Program-made: the position numbers and the translations under genes
Shown: piece after piece, positions 34,239 to 42,574 of the stretch
How positions within the stretch are numbered: the stretch's first letter is position 1
Layout of the letters: every line of letters starts with the position of its first letter
Notes under the pieces: generated by a model
What the model was told of the DNA's origin: nothing
The model's database searches: none
The model's input: only the letters and a program-made list of their open reading frames with translations
NCBI GenBank assembly: GCA_000514715.1
Contig: AZWL01000012.1
Span: 1-64,000 of the forward strand
DNA length: 64,000 nt
Origin: Streptomyces sp. CNH099
Lineage (GTDB): Bacteria > Actinomycetota > Actinomycetes > Streptomycetales > Streptomycetaceae
Direction: 5' to 3'

Positions 34239-35761
34239 GCCTCATGGTCACCCTCGCGCGGGCGGAGGCCGTGGTCGCCGGGCGGGCCACGCCGCTGGCC
34301 ACGGTCCGGCACCGCCACCTGTCCGACCGGCCGCTCGTCCTCGTACCCATGACCGCGGCCGGTGAGGCCGCCGCCCCGCTCGGCGCGCTCGTCGGCAGCG
34401 ACCGCGACCGCCCCCGGCTGCTGGTCGTGCCGCAGCCCCGCGACCGCGACCTGCGGTTCGCGTTCCTCGCGGAGCTGGCGGCGGAGGTGCTGCCGTACAT
34501 CGAGTCCTACACGGAGGACGGCGGCACCGCTGAGCCGCCCGCCGCCGACGGCGGCGCCGAAGACGCCCGGGAGCCCTGCGCCGACGCCGCGCAGCTGCTC
34601 GTGCCCAGCCGCGCCGGCGTCGAGTACGTGCGCCTGCTCGGCCGCTCCATGCGCTTCCGCCGCACCGCCGAGGACGACCCCGCCGCCCCGTATCCCGCGC
34701 CCCCGCGCGTGCCGCTGCTCGGCCGGTGGCTGTCGCACTACGGCGAACGGGCCCGGGTGCCCGGAGCCGCACTGCTGCTGTCGGCGACCGAGCTGCTCGC
34801 CCGGCACTGGGCCACCGGCCAGAGCTCCGTCGAGGACCAGCACCTCGGCGCGCTGCTCGCCTGGATCACCGACGGCGCCGCCGCGGCGGAGCGCGCCGAG
34901 TCCGGCCGCGACGCCGACGGGCAGCTGCTCGTGCCCCCGGCCGGCCCGGCCACCGACCCCGCCTTCGACAACCGGCTCCTCGCCCCCGCCGTCGCCCGCT
35001 ACGACCGCGCCCGGGCCGGCGGCGACCCCGCCGCGGCCCGGGCGGCCGAGGACGCCGTCGCCCGGCTCGTGGAGAGCCGGCTGCGGCCCACGTGGGACGC
35101 GGTGTGGCGGTCGTACGACCTGCTGCGCGCCCTGCCCCCGGGCGCTCACGTCCCGGGCCGGTGGCTCGGCGACCGGTGGTCGTTCACCGCCCACCGCGAC
35201 CGGCTCCGCGCCGGCGAGCCCCCGCAGCCGCGCCGCGACGACGCGGTGACCGCCGCCCGCAAGCTCGCCCAGCGCGAGCGGGCGCTGGCCGAGCTGGACG
35301 CCCAGGAGGCGCTGGACGACCCGCTGACGATGGCGGAGCGGCGGCTCGCGGGGCAGGCGTTCGCGTGCCGTACGGAGGCGGTGGTGATGGCGTACTCCGA
35401 GGGCCGCCGCCCCATGCCCCGGCCCCTGGTCACCGTCGTCACGGACGACGAACCGCACCTGGAGGAGGGCGCCCGGGTCTACCGCGCGCTGCCCGGCGGG
35501 AAGACGCAGCGGGCCCTGGTCGCCGGGTACGGCGGGGGGCGGGTCACGGTGCAGCTGCAGGACGGCATGGGCCGCTCGCGCGCTCCCGCCGAGGGGTCGG
35601 TGCCGGAGCCGGGGGACCGGGCGGTGTGGACGCTGTTCGAGCACACCGCCCGCCGCGGCCCGGCGCTGCCGGAGCCGGAGGACACCCCGTGGACCCACGG
35701 CAGCCCGCCGGAGCGGGCCGCCGAGGAACCGGACCGGGTGACGGCGGAGGACTTCCTTTGA
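34235..35761 (+). CDS. Unrecognised 508-residue partner of the nuclease and helicase
   Basis: A large cytosolic protein overlapping the nuclease stop by GTGA, so translation is coupled. The N-terminal third is alpha/beta (VTLARAEAVV to AELAAEVLPYIES), the middle is helical and Arg/Ala-rich with HRDRLRAGEPPQPRRDD, and residues about 410-465 (GARVYRALPGGKTQRALVAGYGG onward in part) look like a small beta-barrel. I recognise no catalytic motif, P-loop or Zn site. Strict co-localisation suggests a scaffold, DNA-binding or effector component of a nuclease-helicase complex. A later ATG at 34244 is also possible. Confidence 0.65.
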   Translation: MSLMVTLARAEAVVAGRATPLATVRHRHLSDRPLVLVPMTAAGEAAAPLGALVGSDRDRPRLLVVPQPRDRDLRFAFLAELAAEVLPYIESYTEDGGTAEPPAADGGAEDAREPCADAAQLLVPSRAGVEYVRLLGRSMRFRRTAEDDPAAPYPAPPRVPLLGRWLSHYGERARVPGAALLLSATELLARHWATGQSSVEDQHLGALLAWITDGAAAAERAESGRDADGQLLVPPAGPATDPAFDNRLLAPAVARYDRARAGGDPAAARAAEDAVARLVESRLRPTWDAVWRSYDLLRALPPGAHVPGRWLGDRWSFTAHRDRLRAGEPPQPRRDDAVTAARKLAQRERALAELDAQEALDDPLTMAERRLAGQAFACRTEAVVMAYSEGRRPMPRPLVTVVTDDEPHLEEGARVYRALPGGKTQRALVAGYGGGRVTVQLQDGMGRSRAPAEGSVPEPGDRAVWTLFEHTARRGPALPEPEDTPWTHGSPPERAAEEPDRVTAEDFL

Positions 35762-35864
35762 ACCCTCCCCCACGAATGAGGGATTCCTGGCTCACGTTGC
35801 CCGGCCGCTCAGCGAACAACCGAGTCTGACACGATCTGCACCAGCCGGGTTAGAACCAGCCCGG

Positions 35865-35879
35865 TTGACGGAACGTCAA
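35865..35879. promoter_or_regulatory. Palindrome TTGACG-N3-CGTCAA before the helicase gene
   Basis: A perfect inverted repeat of 6 bp with a 3-bp spacer overlaps the region just upstream of the AAGGAGGA ribosome-binding site. A second, imperfect inverted repeat (CCGGGTT...CCCGG) lies at about 35844-35863. It may be an operator or a translational control hairpin. Confidence 0.5.
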
Positions 35880-35890
35880 GGAGGACTTGC

Positions 35891-37303
35891 GTGCTTGGCT
35901 CTCGCAACGCGCTGTCCGCCACAGAGCCTACCCGATCCTGGGGTGAGCCGAAGGACGATGACGACCCCGCGGCCGCCGCGCACCTCGCCACCGAGGCCAT
36001 CCTCCGCGACACCCTCGACGGCCCCTCGCGCGGCGTCCTGGTCGACTCCCCGCCCGGCGCCGGCAAGTCCACCCTCGTCGTCCGCGCCGCCCGCGAACTG
36101 GCCGCGGCCGGCCGCCGCCTCGTGCTCGTCGCCCAGACCAACGCGCAGGTCGACGACCTGGTCGACCGGCTCGCCCGGGAGCAGCCCGGCCTGCCCGTGG
36201 GCCGGCTGCACAGCAGCGACCCCCGGCCCTACGACCCCGTGCTCGACCGGCACGAGTCCGTGCGCACCGCCACGTCCCTCGCCGACCTCGCCGGGCTCGA
36301 CGTCGTCGCCTCCACCGCCGCGAAGTGGGCCTTCGTCGCCGCGGCCCGGGCGAAGCAGGGCGACGGGGCCGAGCGCTGGGAGCACGCCATCGTCGACGAG
36401 GCGTACCAGATGCGCTCCGACGCGCTGCTGTCCGTCGGCGGGCTCTTCGAGCGCGCGCTGTTCGTCGGCGACCCCGGGCAGCTCGACCCGTTCAGCGCGG
36501 TGGGCGCCGAGCAGTGGTCGGGGCTGGCGTGGGACCCGGCGGCCAGCGCGGTGACGACGCTGCTGGCGCACCACCCCGGGCTGCCGCAGCACCGGCTGCC
36601 GGTGTCCTGGCGGCTGCCGGCCTCGGCGGCGCCGCTGGTGTCGCGCGCGTTCTACCCGTTCACCCCGTTCCGCAGCGGTACGGGTCCTGCCGGGCGGCGG
36701 CTGGCGTTCGCCGGGCGGTCGGACGGCTCGGGCGCCGACCGGGTGGTGGACGAGGCGGCGGCGAGCGGCTGGGGGCTGCTGGAGCTGCCCGCCGCGCACA
36801 CGCCGCGGACCGACCCGGCGGCGGTGGCGGCGGTCGCGCAGGTCGTACGGCGGCTGCTGGAGCGGCGCGGCACGACGGCGTCGGAGCGCGGCGAGGCGCC
36901 GCTGACCGCGGACCGCATCGCGGTGGGCACGGCGCACCGGGACCAGGCCGCGGCGGTGCGCGGCGCGCTCGCGCGGGCCGTACCGGAGCAGGCGGCCGAG
37001 GTGACGGTGGACACGGCCAACCGGCTGCAGGGCATGGAGTTCGACGTCACGGTGGTGCTGCACCCGCTGTCCGGGCGGCCGGACGCGACGGCGTTCCACC
37101 TGGAGACCGGGCGGCTGTGCGTGCTCGCCTCGCGGCACCGGCACGCGTGCGTCGTGGTGTGCCGGGCGGGGGTGCCGGAGCTGCTGGACGAGCATCCGTC
37201 GACGGAGCCGGTGCAGCTGGGCGCGGCGGTGAAGTTCCCGGACGGCTGGGAGGCGCACCAAGCGGTGCTGGCGCACCTCGCGGACCATCGGGTACGGGTG
37301 TGA
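35891..37303 (+). CDS. SF1 (Upf1/Dna2-like) DNA helicase
   Basis: A 470-residue helicase. Walker A DSPPGAGKST (54-61), motif Ia AQTNAQVDDL, motif II VDEAYQM (DEAY at 169-172), motif III GDPGQLDPF (193-201), a motif IV/arginine region SWRLP (239-243), motif V TANRLQGMEFDVTVV (375-389) and motif VI ASRHRHACVVV (413-423). This is the SF1B Upf1/Dna2 order in compact form. GTG 35891 has AAGGAGGA eight bases upstream. With the Cas4/Dna2-like nuclease in the same gene string it resembles Dna2 split over two polypeptides. Confidence 0.85.
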   Translation: MLGSRNALSATEPTRSWGEPKDDDDPAAAAHLATEAILRDTLDGPSRGVLVDSPPGAGKSTLVVRAARELAAAGRRLVLVAQTNAQVDDLVDRLAREQPGLPVGRLHSSDPRPYDPVLDRHESVRTATSLADLAGLDVVASTAAKWAFVAAARAKQGDGAERWEHAIVDEAYQMRSDALLSVGGLFERALFVGDPGQLDPFSAVGAEQWSGLAWDPAASAVTTLLAHHPGLPQHRLPVSWRLPASAAPLVSRAFYPFTPFRSGTGPAGRRLAFAGRSDGSGADRVVDEAAASGWGLLELPAAHTPRTDPAAVAAVAQVVRRLLERRGTTASERGEAPLTADRIAVGTAHRDQAAAVRGALARAVPEQAAEVTVDTANRLQGMEFDVTVVLHPLSGRPDATAFHLETGRLCVLASRHRHACVVVCRAGVPELLDEHPSTEPVQLGAAVKFPDGWEAHQAVLAHLADHRVRV

Positions 37304-37400
37304 GAGCCGGCGCGCAACCCGCCCGCACGGGCGGTCGTGCCGCCGGGTGCGGCGGCGGGGGAGAATGGGCGCCGGCCCTCAAGGCGAGTGGAGGATCTCT

Positions 37401-37781
37401 ATGACGGAGCCGGACCCGGCCCGGCCGGCGCGTACGGACCGGCGGCCCACGCCGCGCCGCCCCGCCGCACTGCTCTTCGAGCCGCCGCTCGCGGAGCCCG
37501 ACGCCGAGCACTTCTTCGGCCTGGAGTCGATCGAGGACCCCGGCGAGCTGCTGGCCCGCGCCACCGACCTCACGCTGGCCTTCCGGGCGGCGACGGACCG
37601 GGCGGTGGAGTTCCAGGCGATGGCGGCCGCGCAGCTCGCCGACCCCAAGCGCTTCGACCGGCTGACGCCGGCGGCGATCGCGGAGCGGGCGGACTGGACG
37701 GAGGACTACGCGCGCCGGATGGTCGAGTTCGGCCGCGACCTCCTGGCGAACGGCGGGACGGCGGCCGCGCCGGACGGGTGA
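37401..37781 (+). CDS. Conserved small actinobacterial protein
   Basis: A 126-residue cytosolic protein with a disordered Pro/Arg N-terminus (1-25) and a helical body (FFGLESIEDPGELLARATDL and LTPAAIAERADWTEDYARRM). The ATG at 37401 has GGAGGATCT upstream. I recall similar Streptomyces proteins of unknown function. It follows the helicase by 97 bp on the same strand and may or may not belong to that system. tRNA-Lys follows 109 bp later. Confidence 0.65.
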   Translation: MTEPDPARPARTDRRPTPRRPAALLFEPPLAEPDAEHFFGLESIEDPGELLARATDLTLAFRAATDRAVEFQAMAAAQLADPKRFDRLTPAAIAERADWTEDYARRMVEFGRDLLANGGTAAAPDG

Positions 37782-37890
37782 CCGCGGCCCGCGGCCCGCG
37801 ACGCCGGCGCCGCCGCCGGTCCGGGTACGGCGCCCGAATACCGATTTTCGATCTCCGGGGCGCGGGTGCTAAGGTCGTCACCGTCGACAG

Positions 37891-37964
37891 GCGCCGTTAG
37901 CTCAGTTGGTTAGAGCAGCTGACTCTTAATCAGCGGGTCCGGGGTTCGAGTCCCTGACGGCGTA
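37891..37964 (+). tRNA. tRNA-Lys (CTT anticodon), copy 1
   Basis: A full cloverleaf with anticodon loop GACTCTTAATC (CTT). The acceptor stem GCGCCGT pairs with ACGGCGT with a G-U at 1:72. CCA is not encoded. A second, near-identical gene lies at 51592-51665 in the opposite orientation. Confidence 0.95.
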
Positions 37965-37984
37965 CAGCACGCAGGATCGTCGAC

Positions 37985-38016
37985 CCGGGCGCTTTCGGAT
38001 CTCCGAGAGCGCCCGG
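37985..38016 (+). terminator. Terminator after tRNA-Lys copy 1
   Basis: A 9-bp stem (37985-37993 with 38008-38016) with a second inner 4-bp stem follows the tRNA by 20 bp and is succeeded by a pyrimidine run. It may also end the convergent metalloprotease transcript. Confidence 0.65.
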
Positions 38017-38023
38017 TCTGCTT

Positions 38024-38063
38024 TCCCGGGTGTTCCCGGGTGTTCCGGGGTGTTCCGGGTTCA
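38024..38063. repeat. Four 10-bp tandem repeats (TTCCCGGGTG type)
   Basis: Units at 38024, 38034, 38044 and 38054 are TTCCCGGGTG, TTCCCGGGTG, TTCCGGGGTG and TTCCGGGTTC. They lie between the tRNA-Lys terminator and the metalloprotease stop and are non-coding. Confidence 0.8.
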
Positions 38064-38093
38064 CGGCCCCGCCCCGGGGAGCGCGGCCCGCGG

Positions 38094-39467
38094 TCAGCCG
38101 TGCTTCGCGTCGCGTTCGACCCGTACGTCCCAGCCGCCGGCCGCGGTCCGCCCGCTGACCGTCACGCGCACGCCCTCCCGCTTCAGGCGCAGGCTCTCGC
38201 CCTCCCCCAGCGGCGCGTCCGCGAGCGGCGGGTAGACGGACGTGTCGGGGCAGGCCGCGGAGCGCGGATGGCCGTCCACGACCTCGACGGGGCCGCCGCC
38301 GGAGTCGGTGCCGGTGTGGACGCGGTAGACGAGGACGCCCTCGGTGCAGGCGTGCCGGTCGTTCCCGTACCGGCCGCGGGCCTCGACGGCGACGGCGCTG
38401 GTGGTGCCGGTGGGCACGACCACGAGCCGGATGTCGCGGCGCAGCGCCGCCGCTCCCTTGGCGTCCTCCCCCGGCGCTCCGTGCCCGGGCGCCCCGTTCG
38501 CCCCGCTGCCCGCTCCCGCCCCGTGCCGCGCACCCGCCTCGGCCGTACCGCGCGGGGGCGTCCGCGGGCTCGCGGGGGCGGAGAGCGCCTGCAGCGTGAA
38601 CCGGTCCGACCCGGCGCCGGCGGCGCAGCCGACCTGGTCGCCGCCCAGCCAGCCGAGCTTCCACTTGTGCCAGCCGAAGGGGTCGGGCGCCAGCCCGAAC
38701 TGGCTGCCCATGAGGTCCCAGTCGCCGACGTGGGTGTCCCAGTCGGCCCGGCCGTCGACGGGGCGGTGGTAGAGGTCGGGGAGGTCGAAGACGTGGCCGG
38801 TCTCGTGGGCGAGGACGTTGCGGTCGGGCGGGTGCTGCTCGAAGACGGTCACGATGCGGTGCAGGTCGGTGCCGTCGGCGCGCATCGGGGTTTCGAAGTT
38901 GACCACCTTGGTGGCGTCGGAATCCACGCCGGGGGCGTCCGGATCGGCGACGAGGTAGACGACGTCGTAGTCGCCGAAGTCCACTTTCCGGTCGGCCGCG
39001 GATATCGCGTCGTTCAGGAACCGGCCGCGTGCCGCCGGGTCCCAGTCGCGGGCGATGCCGTACGACAGGGAGTCCGACGGCATGCGTATCCAGCGCTCGC
39101 GCGCGTCCGTGCGGAGCCGGAACCGCCCGTACGAGGCGCGGGCGAAGAACTCGGCGGTGGCCGGGAAGTGGTCCTCGGCCAGCTCTTCCGGGGAGGTGAG
39201 CGGCGCGGAGTCGGGGAAGGAGAGAAACACCATCACCGCGTCGAGGGTCTTCTGCGGCCGCGGATAGGCCGGGTTCCAGTCGGCGACCCCCTCGGAGTGG
39301 TGGGCGGCGGTGCGCTCCAGCGCGCAGGGGTGGCCGGGCTGGGCACCGACCGGGTCGGCGATGAGGGAGGTGGCCATCACGGCGGACAGCGAAGCGGCCA
39401 CGGCCGCGGCCCGGTGCAACGCGCGCGACTGGTCCTGTTCCACAGGGGGTATGGATGGGTGGGCCAC
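38094..39467 (-). CDS. Secreted M6-type zinc metalloprotease
   Basis: A 457-residue secreted protein. A charged N-terminus and hydrophobic stretch (about 18-38, AAAVAASLSAVMATSLI) form a signal peptide. HETGHVFDLPDLYH carries the HExxH zinc site, and the DWDLMGSQFG Met-turn region matches the M6 (immune-inhibitor-A-like) family. A Ser/Gly/Ala-rich insertion follows the catalytic domain, then a beta-rich C-terminal domain. The GTG at 39467 is preferred for its GAGG and signal peptide. It is divergent from cdgA. Confidence 0.85.
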   Translation of the reverse strand: MAHPSIPPVEQDQSRALHRAAAVAASLSAVMATSLIADPVGAQPGHPCALERTAAHHSEGVADWNPAYPRPQKTLDAVMVFLSFPDSAPLTSPEELAEDHFPATAEFFARASYGRFRLRTDARERWIRMPSDSLSYGIARDWDPAARGRFLNDAISAADRKVDFGDYDVVYLVADPDAPGVDSDATKVVNFETPMRADGTDLHRIVTVFEQHPPDRNVLAHETGHVFDLPDLYHRPVDGRADWDTHVGDWDLMGSQFGLAPDPFGWHKWKLGWLGGDQVGCAAGAGSDRFTLQALSAPASPRTPPRGTAEAGARHGAGAGSGANGAPGHGAPGEDAKGAAALRRDIRLVVVPTGTTSAVAVEARGRYGNDRHACTEGVLVYRVHTGTDSGGGPVEVVDGHPRSAACPDTSVYPPLADAPLGEGESLRLKREGVRVTVSGRTAAGGWDVRVERDAKHG

Positions 39468-39601
39468 GTCGACCTCATCGGCTCGGAAGAGTAGGGAACA
39501 CAGCCCACTTTGTTCGTGTTTGATCCCGCTCGTCCTGTTCCAGTGCCCCACACGGGTGACTCGGATGCCGGACGGGAGGGGACATGAGGAGCATGTGCGG
39601 G

Positions 39602-39614
39602 TAACACAAAGTCA
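39602..39614. promoter_or_regulatory. BldD-like box upstream of cdgA
   Basis: TAACACAAAGTCA matches the BldD consensus TNACNC(A/T)GNGTNA except for A in place of the central G. It lies in the 335-bp divergent gap between the metalloprotease and cdgA, 189 bp before cdgA. BldD represses cdgA in S. coelicolor and is itself controlled by c-di-GMP. The rest of this gap holds no gene that I can see. Confidence 0.5.
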
Positions 39615-39802
39615 CATCTGGTCATTCGCCCGGCAGGAGGCGGCCATGTGCGATCACTCCCGGCCCCATCCGGCTCCGCACTTTCCACACCGCAGCGGCG
39701 TCACTGGATCGACACAGCCGGTAGCCCTATGATCGGGCACATTTCCAGCGCTGTGGCTCTGCAGCGGCGGAGCCGAGCGGCCCCCACGGGCGGGAGCGAG
39801 CG

Positions 39803-41647
39803 GTGAGCGTATCTCTCGAAGGGCCGGGCTGCGGGCCCGGGACCTCACTCCAGGCGGTCACGGAACGTCACCTCGCCGCGGGCGCGCCCGTGGACGACTT
39901 CCGCGCCGCCTTCGAGGGGGCCCAGCTGGCGATGGCCGTCGTGGGCGGCGACGGTCTCGTACGGGCCGCCAACAGCCGGATGCTGGAGCTGGTCGGCGCC
40001 GGCGAGGCGGGGCTGGCCGGCGCCTCGGCGGCGGAGCTGACCGGGCTGCGCGACGAGCCGTGGAGCTGGGCCGGCTTCGTGGACGTGCTGCAGGGCAGGC
40101 GTGCCTCGCTGCGCTGCACCCGGCGGATGAAGGACGCGAGCGGGCGCTCGCTGTCCGTCGAGATGACCCTCACGCCGCTGGCCGGCGGCCGGGCGCTGCT
40201 GTCACTGACGGACGTCACCGAGCAGCGCGAGCTGCGCGCGAAGCTGCGCCACCTGAAGATGCACGACCCGGTGACCCGGCTGCCGAACCGGGAGCTGTTC
40301 TTCGAGCGGCTCACCGGCGCGCTGCAGGAGGCCCGGCAGGCGGCGGAGCCCGGCGCCGAGCACGGCGGCGCGGGCCGGGACGACGGGCAGGGCCGCTCGC
40401 GGCCGCACGCGGGCGCGCGCGGGGCGCCGGGCCGCGTCGGGCTCGCGTACCTCGACCTGGACGGCTTCAAGGCCGTCAACGACACCCTCGGCCACCGCGT
40501 CGGGGACCAGCTGCTGGCCGCCGTCGCCCGCCGGCTGGTGGCCTGCACCGCGGCGGACGGCGGGGCCGAGAAGCACGGCATCACGGTCGCCCGGCTCGGC
40601 GGCGACGAGTTCGCGGTGCTGGTGGCCCGGTCGGACGGTACGGAGCAGCTCGCGGACCTGGCGCAGCGGCTGCTCGACACGCTGGCCGAGCCGTTCGACC
40701 TCGCCGGGCAGCGGCTGGCGGTCTCGGCCAGCATCGGGGTCGTCGAGCGCGCGGTCAGCGGGCAGACGGCGACGGCGCTGATGCAGGCCGCCGACACCAC
40801 GCTGTACTGGGCGAAGGCCGACGGCAAGGCCCGCTGGACGCTCTTCGACCCCGAGCGCAACGCCCACCGGATGACCCGGCAGGCGCTCTCCTCCACGCTG
40901 CGCCCGGCCATCGAGCGCGACGAGTTCACCCTCGACTACCAGCCGCTCATCGACCTCGGCGACGGCAGCGTGCGCGGCGTGGAAGCGCTGGTGCGCTGGC
41001 AGCACCCGAAGCTGGGCACGCTGACGCCGAATCGGTTCATCGGATTGGCGGAAGAGAACGGCGCGATCGTGCCGCTGGGCCGCTGGGTCCTGGCGACCGC
41101 CTGCCGCCGCGCGGCCGGCTGGCACCGGCTGCGCCCGGCGGACCCGGTGTTCGTCAGCGTCAACGTCGCCGTGCGCCAGGTCTGGGACTCCGACCTGGTC
41201 GCCGACGTCGGCGAGATCCTCGACGAGACGGGCCTGCCGCCGCGGCTGCTGCAGCTGGAGCTGACGGAGTCGGCGGTGATGGGCTCGGCGGGCCGGCCGC
41301 TGCAGGCGCTGCAGGAGCTGAGCGAGATGGGCGTCGGCATCGCGATCGACGACTTCGGCACCGGCTACTCCAACCTGGCGTACCTCAGCCGGCTGCCGGT
41401 CTCCGCGCTCAAACTGGACGGATCGTTTGTCCGGGGCTTCAGCTCCGCGGAGCACCCGAGCCCGGCGGACGAGACGATCGTCGAGGCGCTGGTCGACCTG
41501 GCGCACCGGCTGGGCATCAGCGTCACCGCGGAGTGCGTGGAGAGCGGCGAGCAGGCCGAGCGGCTGCGCCGGATCGGCTGCGACACGGCCCAGGGCTGGT
41601 TCTACTCCCGGGCCGTGCCGGCGGAGCGGGTGGAGCGGCTGCTGTAG
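39803..41647 (+). CDS. cdgA: PAS-GGDEF-EAL c-di-GMP enzyme, CdgA-like
   Basis: A 614-residue cytosolic protein. PAS domain at about 30-140, then a GGDEF domain with intact GGDEF (266-270), then an EAL domain with EAL at 394-396, ELTES and IDDFGTGYSNL. Both cyclase and phosphodiesterase sites look competent. A 35-residue Gly/Ala/Arg-rich insertion (about 177-211) sits in the GGDEF domain. In S. coelicolor CdgA overexpression blocks development. With orn in the same window, synthesis, linearisation and final pGpG clearance of c-di-GMP could all be local. GTG start at 39803. Confidence 0.85.
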   Translation: MSVSLEGPGCGPGTSLQAVTERHLAAGAPVDDFRAAFEGAQLAMAVVGGDGLVRAANSRMLELVGAGEAGLAGASAAELTGLRDEPWSWAGFVDVLQGRRASLRCTRRMKDASGRSLSVEMTLTPLAGGRALLSLTDVTEQRELRAKLRHLKMHDPVTRLPNRELFFERLTGALQEARQAAEPGAEHGGAGRDDGQGRSRPHAGARGAPGRVGLAYLDLDGFKAVNDTLGHRVGDQLLAAVARRLVACTAADGGAEKHGITVARLGGDEFAVLVARSDGTEQLADLAQRLLDTLAEPFDLAGQRLAVSASIGVVERAVSGQTATALMQAADTTLYWAKADGKARWTLFDPERNAHRMTRQALSSTLRPAIERDEFTLDYQPLIDLGDGSVRGVEALVRWQHPKLGTLTPNRFIGLAEENGAIVPLGRWVLATACRRAAGWHRLRPADPVFVSVNVAVRQVWDSDLVADVGEILDETGLPPRLLQLELTESAVMGSAGRPLQALQELSEMGVGIAIDDFGTGYSNLAYLSRLPVSALKLDGSFVRGFSSAEHPSPADETIVEALVDLAHRLGISVTAECVESGEQAERLRRIGCDTAQGWFYSRAVPAERVERLL

Positions 41648-41753
41648 GCGGGGCGGCGGGGCGTACGGCCGCCAGCGGGGCCCGTACGACCGGCAGCAGG
41701 GCCCGTACGACCGGCAGCCGGTCCCGTGCGCCCGCGGCCGGTCCCGTGCGGGC

Positions 41754-42494
41754 TCAGCCCGCCGGGGCGAAGAGCCGGCCCAGCGACGGCTCCGCCGCCC
41801 GCCGGCCCAGCAGCCGCAGCCCCTCCCAGACCGTCACCTGGTTCGCGGTCAGCACCGGCTTGCCGAGCGCCGCCTCGACCTCCGCGACGTACGCGGCGGT
41901 GTGCAGCGCCGTGTCCGGCAGCAGCACCGCCTCCGCGTCCGGGTGGTCGCCGGCGCGGGCCAGCCGCAGCACCTCGTCGCGGCCCCAGGTGCCGACCTCG
42001 GCGGCGGTGATGATGCCGCTGCCGCGGGTCGACGTCACCTCGGCGCCGGCCGCCTTCAGGAACACGGCGAACAGCTCCGCCACGTCCTCCGGGTACGTCG
42101 CCGCCACGGCCACCCGGCGCACGCCCAGCTCCGCCACCGCGCGGGCGAAGGCGAACGACGTGCTGGAGGCCGGCAGCCCGGCGGTCGCGGACAGCTCCGC
42201 CACCTGCTCCGCCGCGCCCTCCGGGCCGTAGACGAAGCTGGCGCTCGTGCAGGCCCAGACCACCGCCTGCGCGCCCCGGGCCTTCAGCTCCGCCACGCCC
42301 GCGGCGAGCCGGGCGGCGGAGCCCATCTCCAGCAGCGCGTCCACGCGGTGGGCGTCCTCGCCGATGTCGGTGTGCACGAGCGGCAGGGCGGTGGTGCCGC
42401 CGAGCATGTCCTGGATGCGGGGGTAGTCGTCCTCGGCCGAGTACCCGGGGTAGAGGAAACCGACGGTCGCGGTCGCCTTCGCGGTCTGCTGCAC
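41754..42494 (-). CDS. Maleate-isomerase/Asp-Glu-racemase-like protein lacking the second Cys
   Basis: A 246-residue member of the Asp/Glu racemase superfamily, closest to maleate cis-trans isomerase and EutA-type proteins. The first catalytic cysteine is present in VVWACTSASFVYGP. The expected second cysteine is replaced: LLPDTALHT has Asp where the paralogue 80 bp upstream has Cys. It may be a decarboxylase, lyase or non-racemising isomerase. GTG start at 42494. It is downstream of the paralogue on the same strand and probably co-transcribed. Confidence 0.8.
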   Translation of the reverse strand: MQQTAKATATVGFLYPGYSAEDDYPRIQDMLGGTTALPLVHTDIGEDAHRVDALLEMGSAARLAAGVAELKARGAQAVVWACTSASFVYGPEGAAEQVAELSATAGLPASSTSFAFARAVAELGVRRVAVAATYPEDVAELFAVFLKAAGAEVTSTRGSGIITAAEVGTWGRDEVLRLARAGDHPDAEAVLLPDTALHTAAYVAEVEAALGKPVLTANQVTVWEGLRLLGRRAAEPSLGRLFAPAG

Positions 42495-42574
42495 ACTGCC
42501 TCCGTCCTGAAGTGAACGTACGTCCGGCCGGCGCGGGTGCTCCCCCGCGCCGGGTACGGGTGTCCCGCGCCGGG

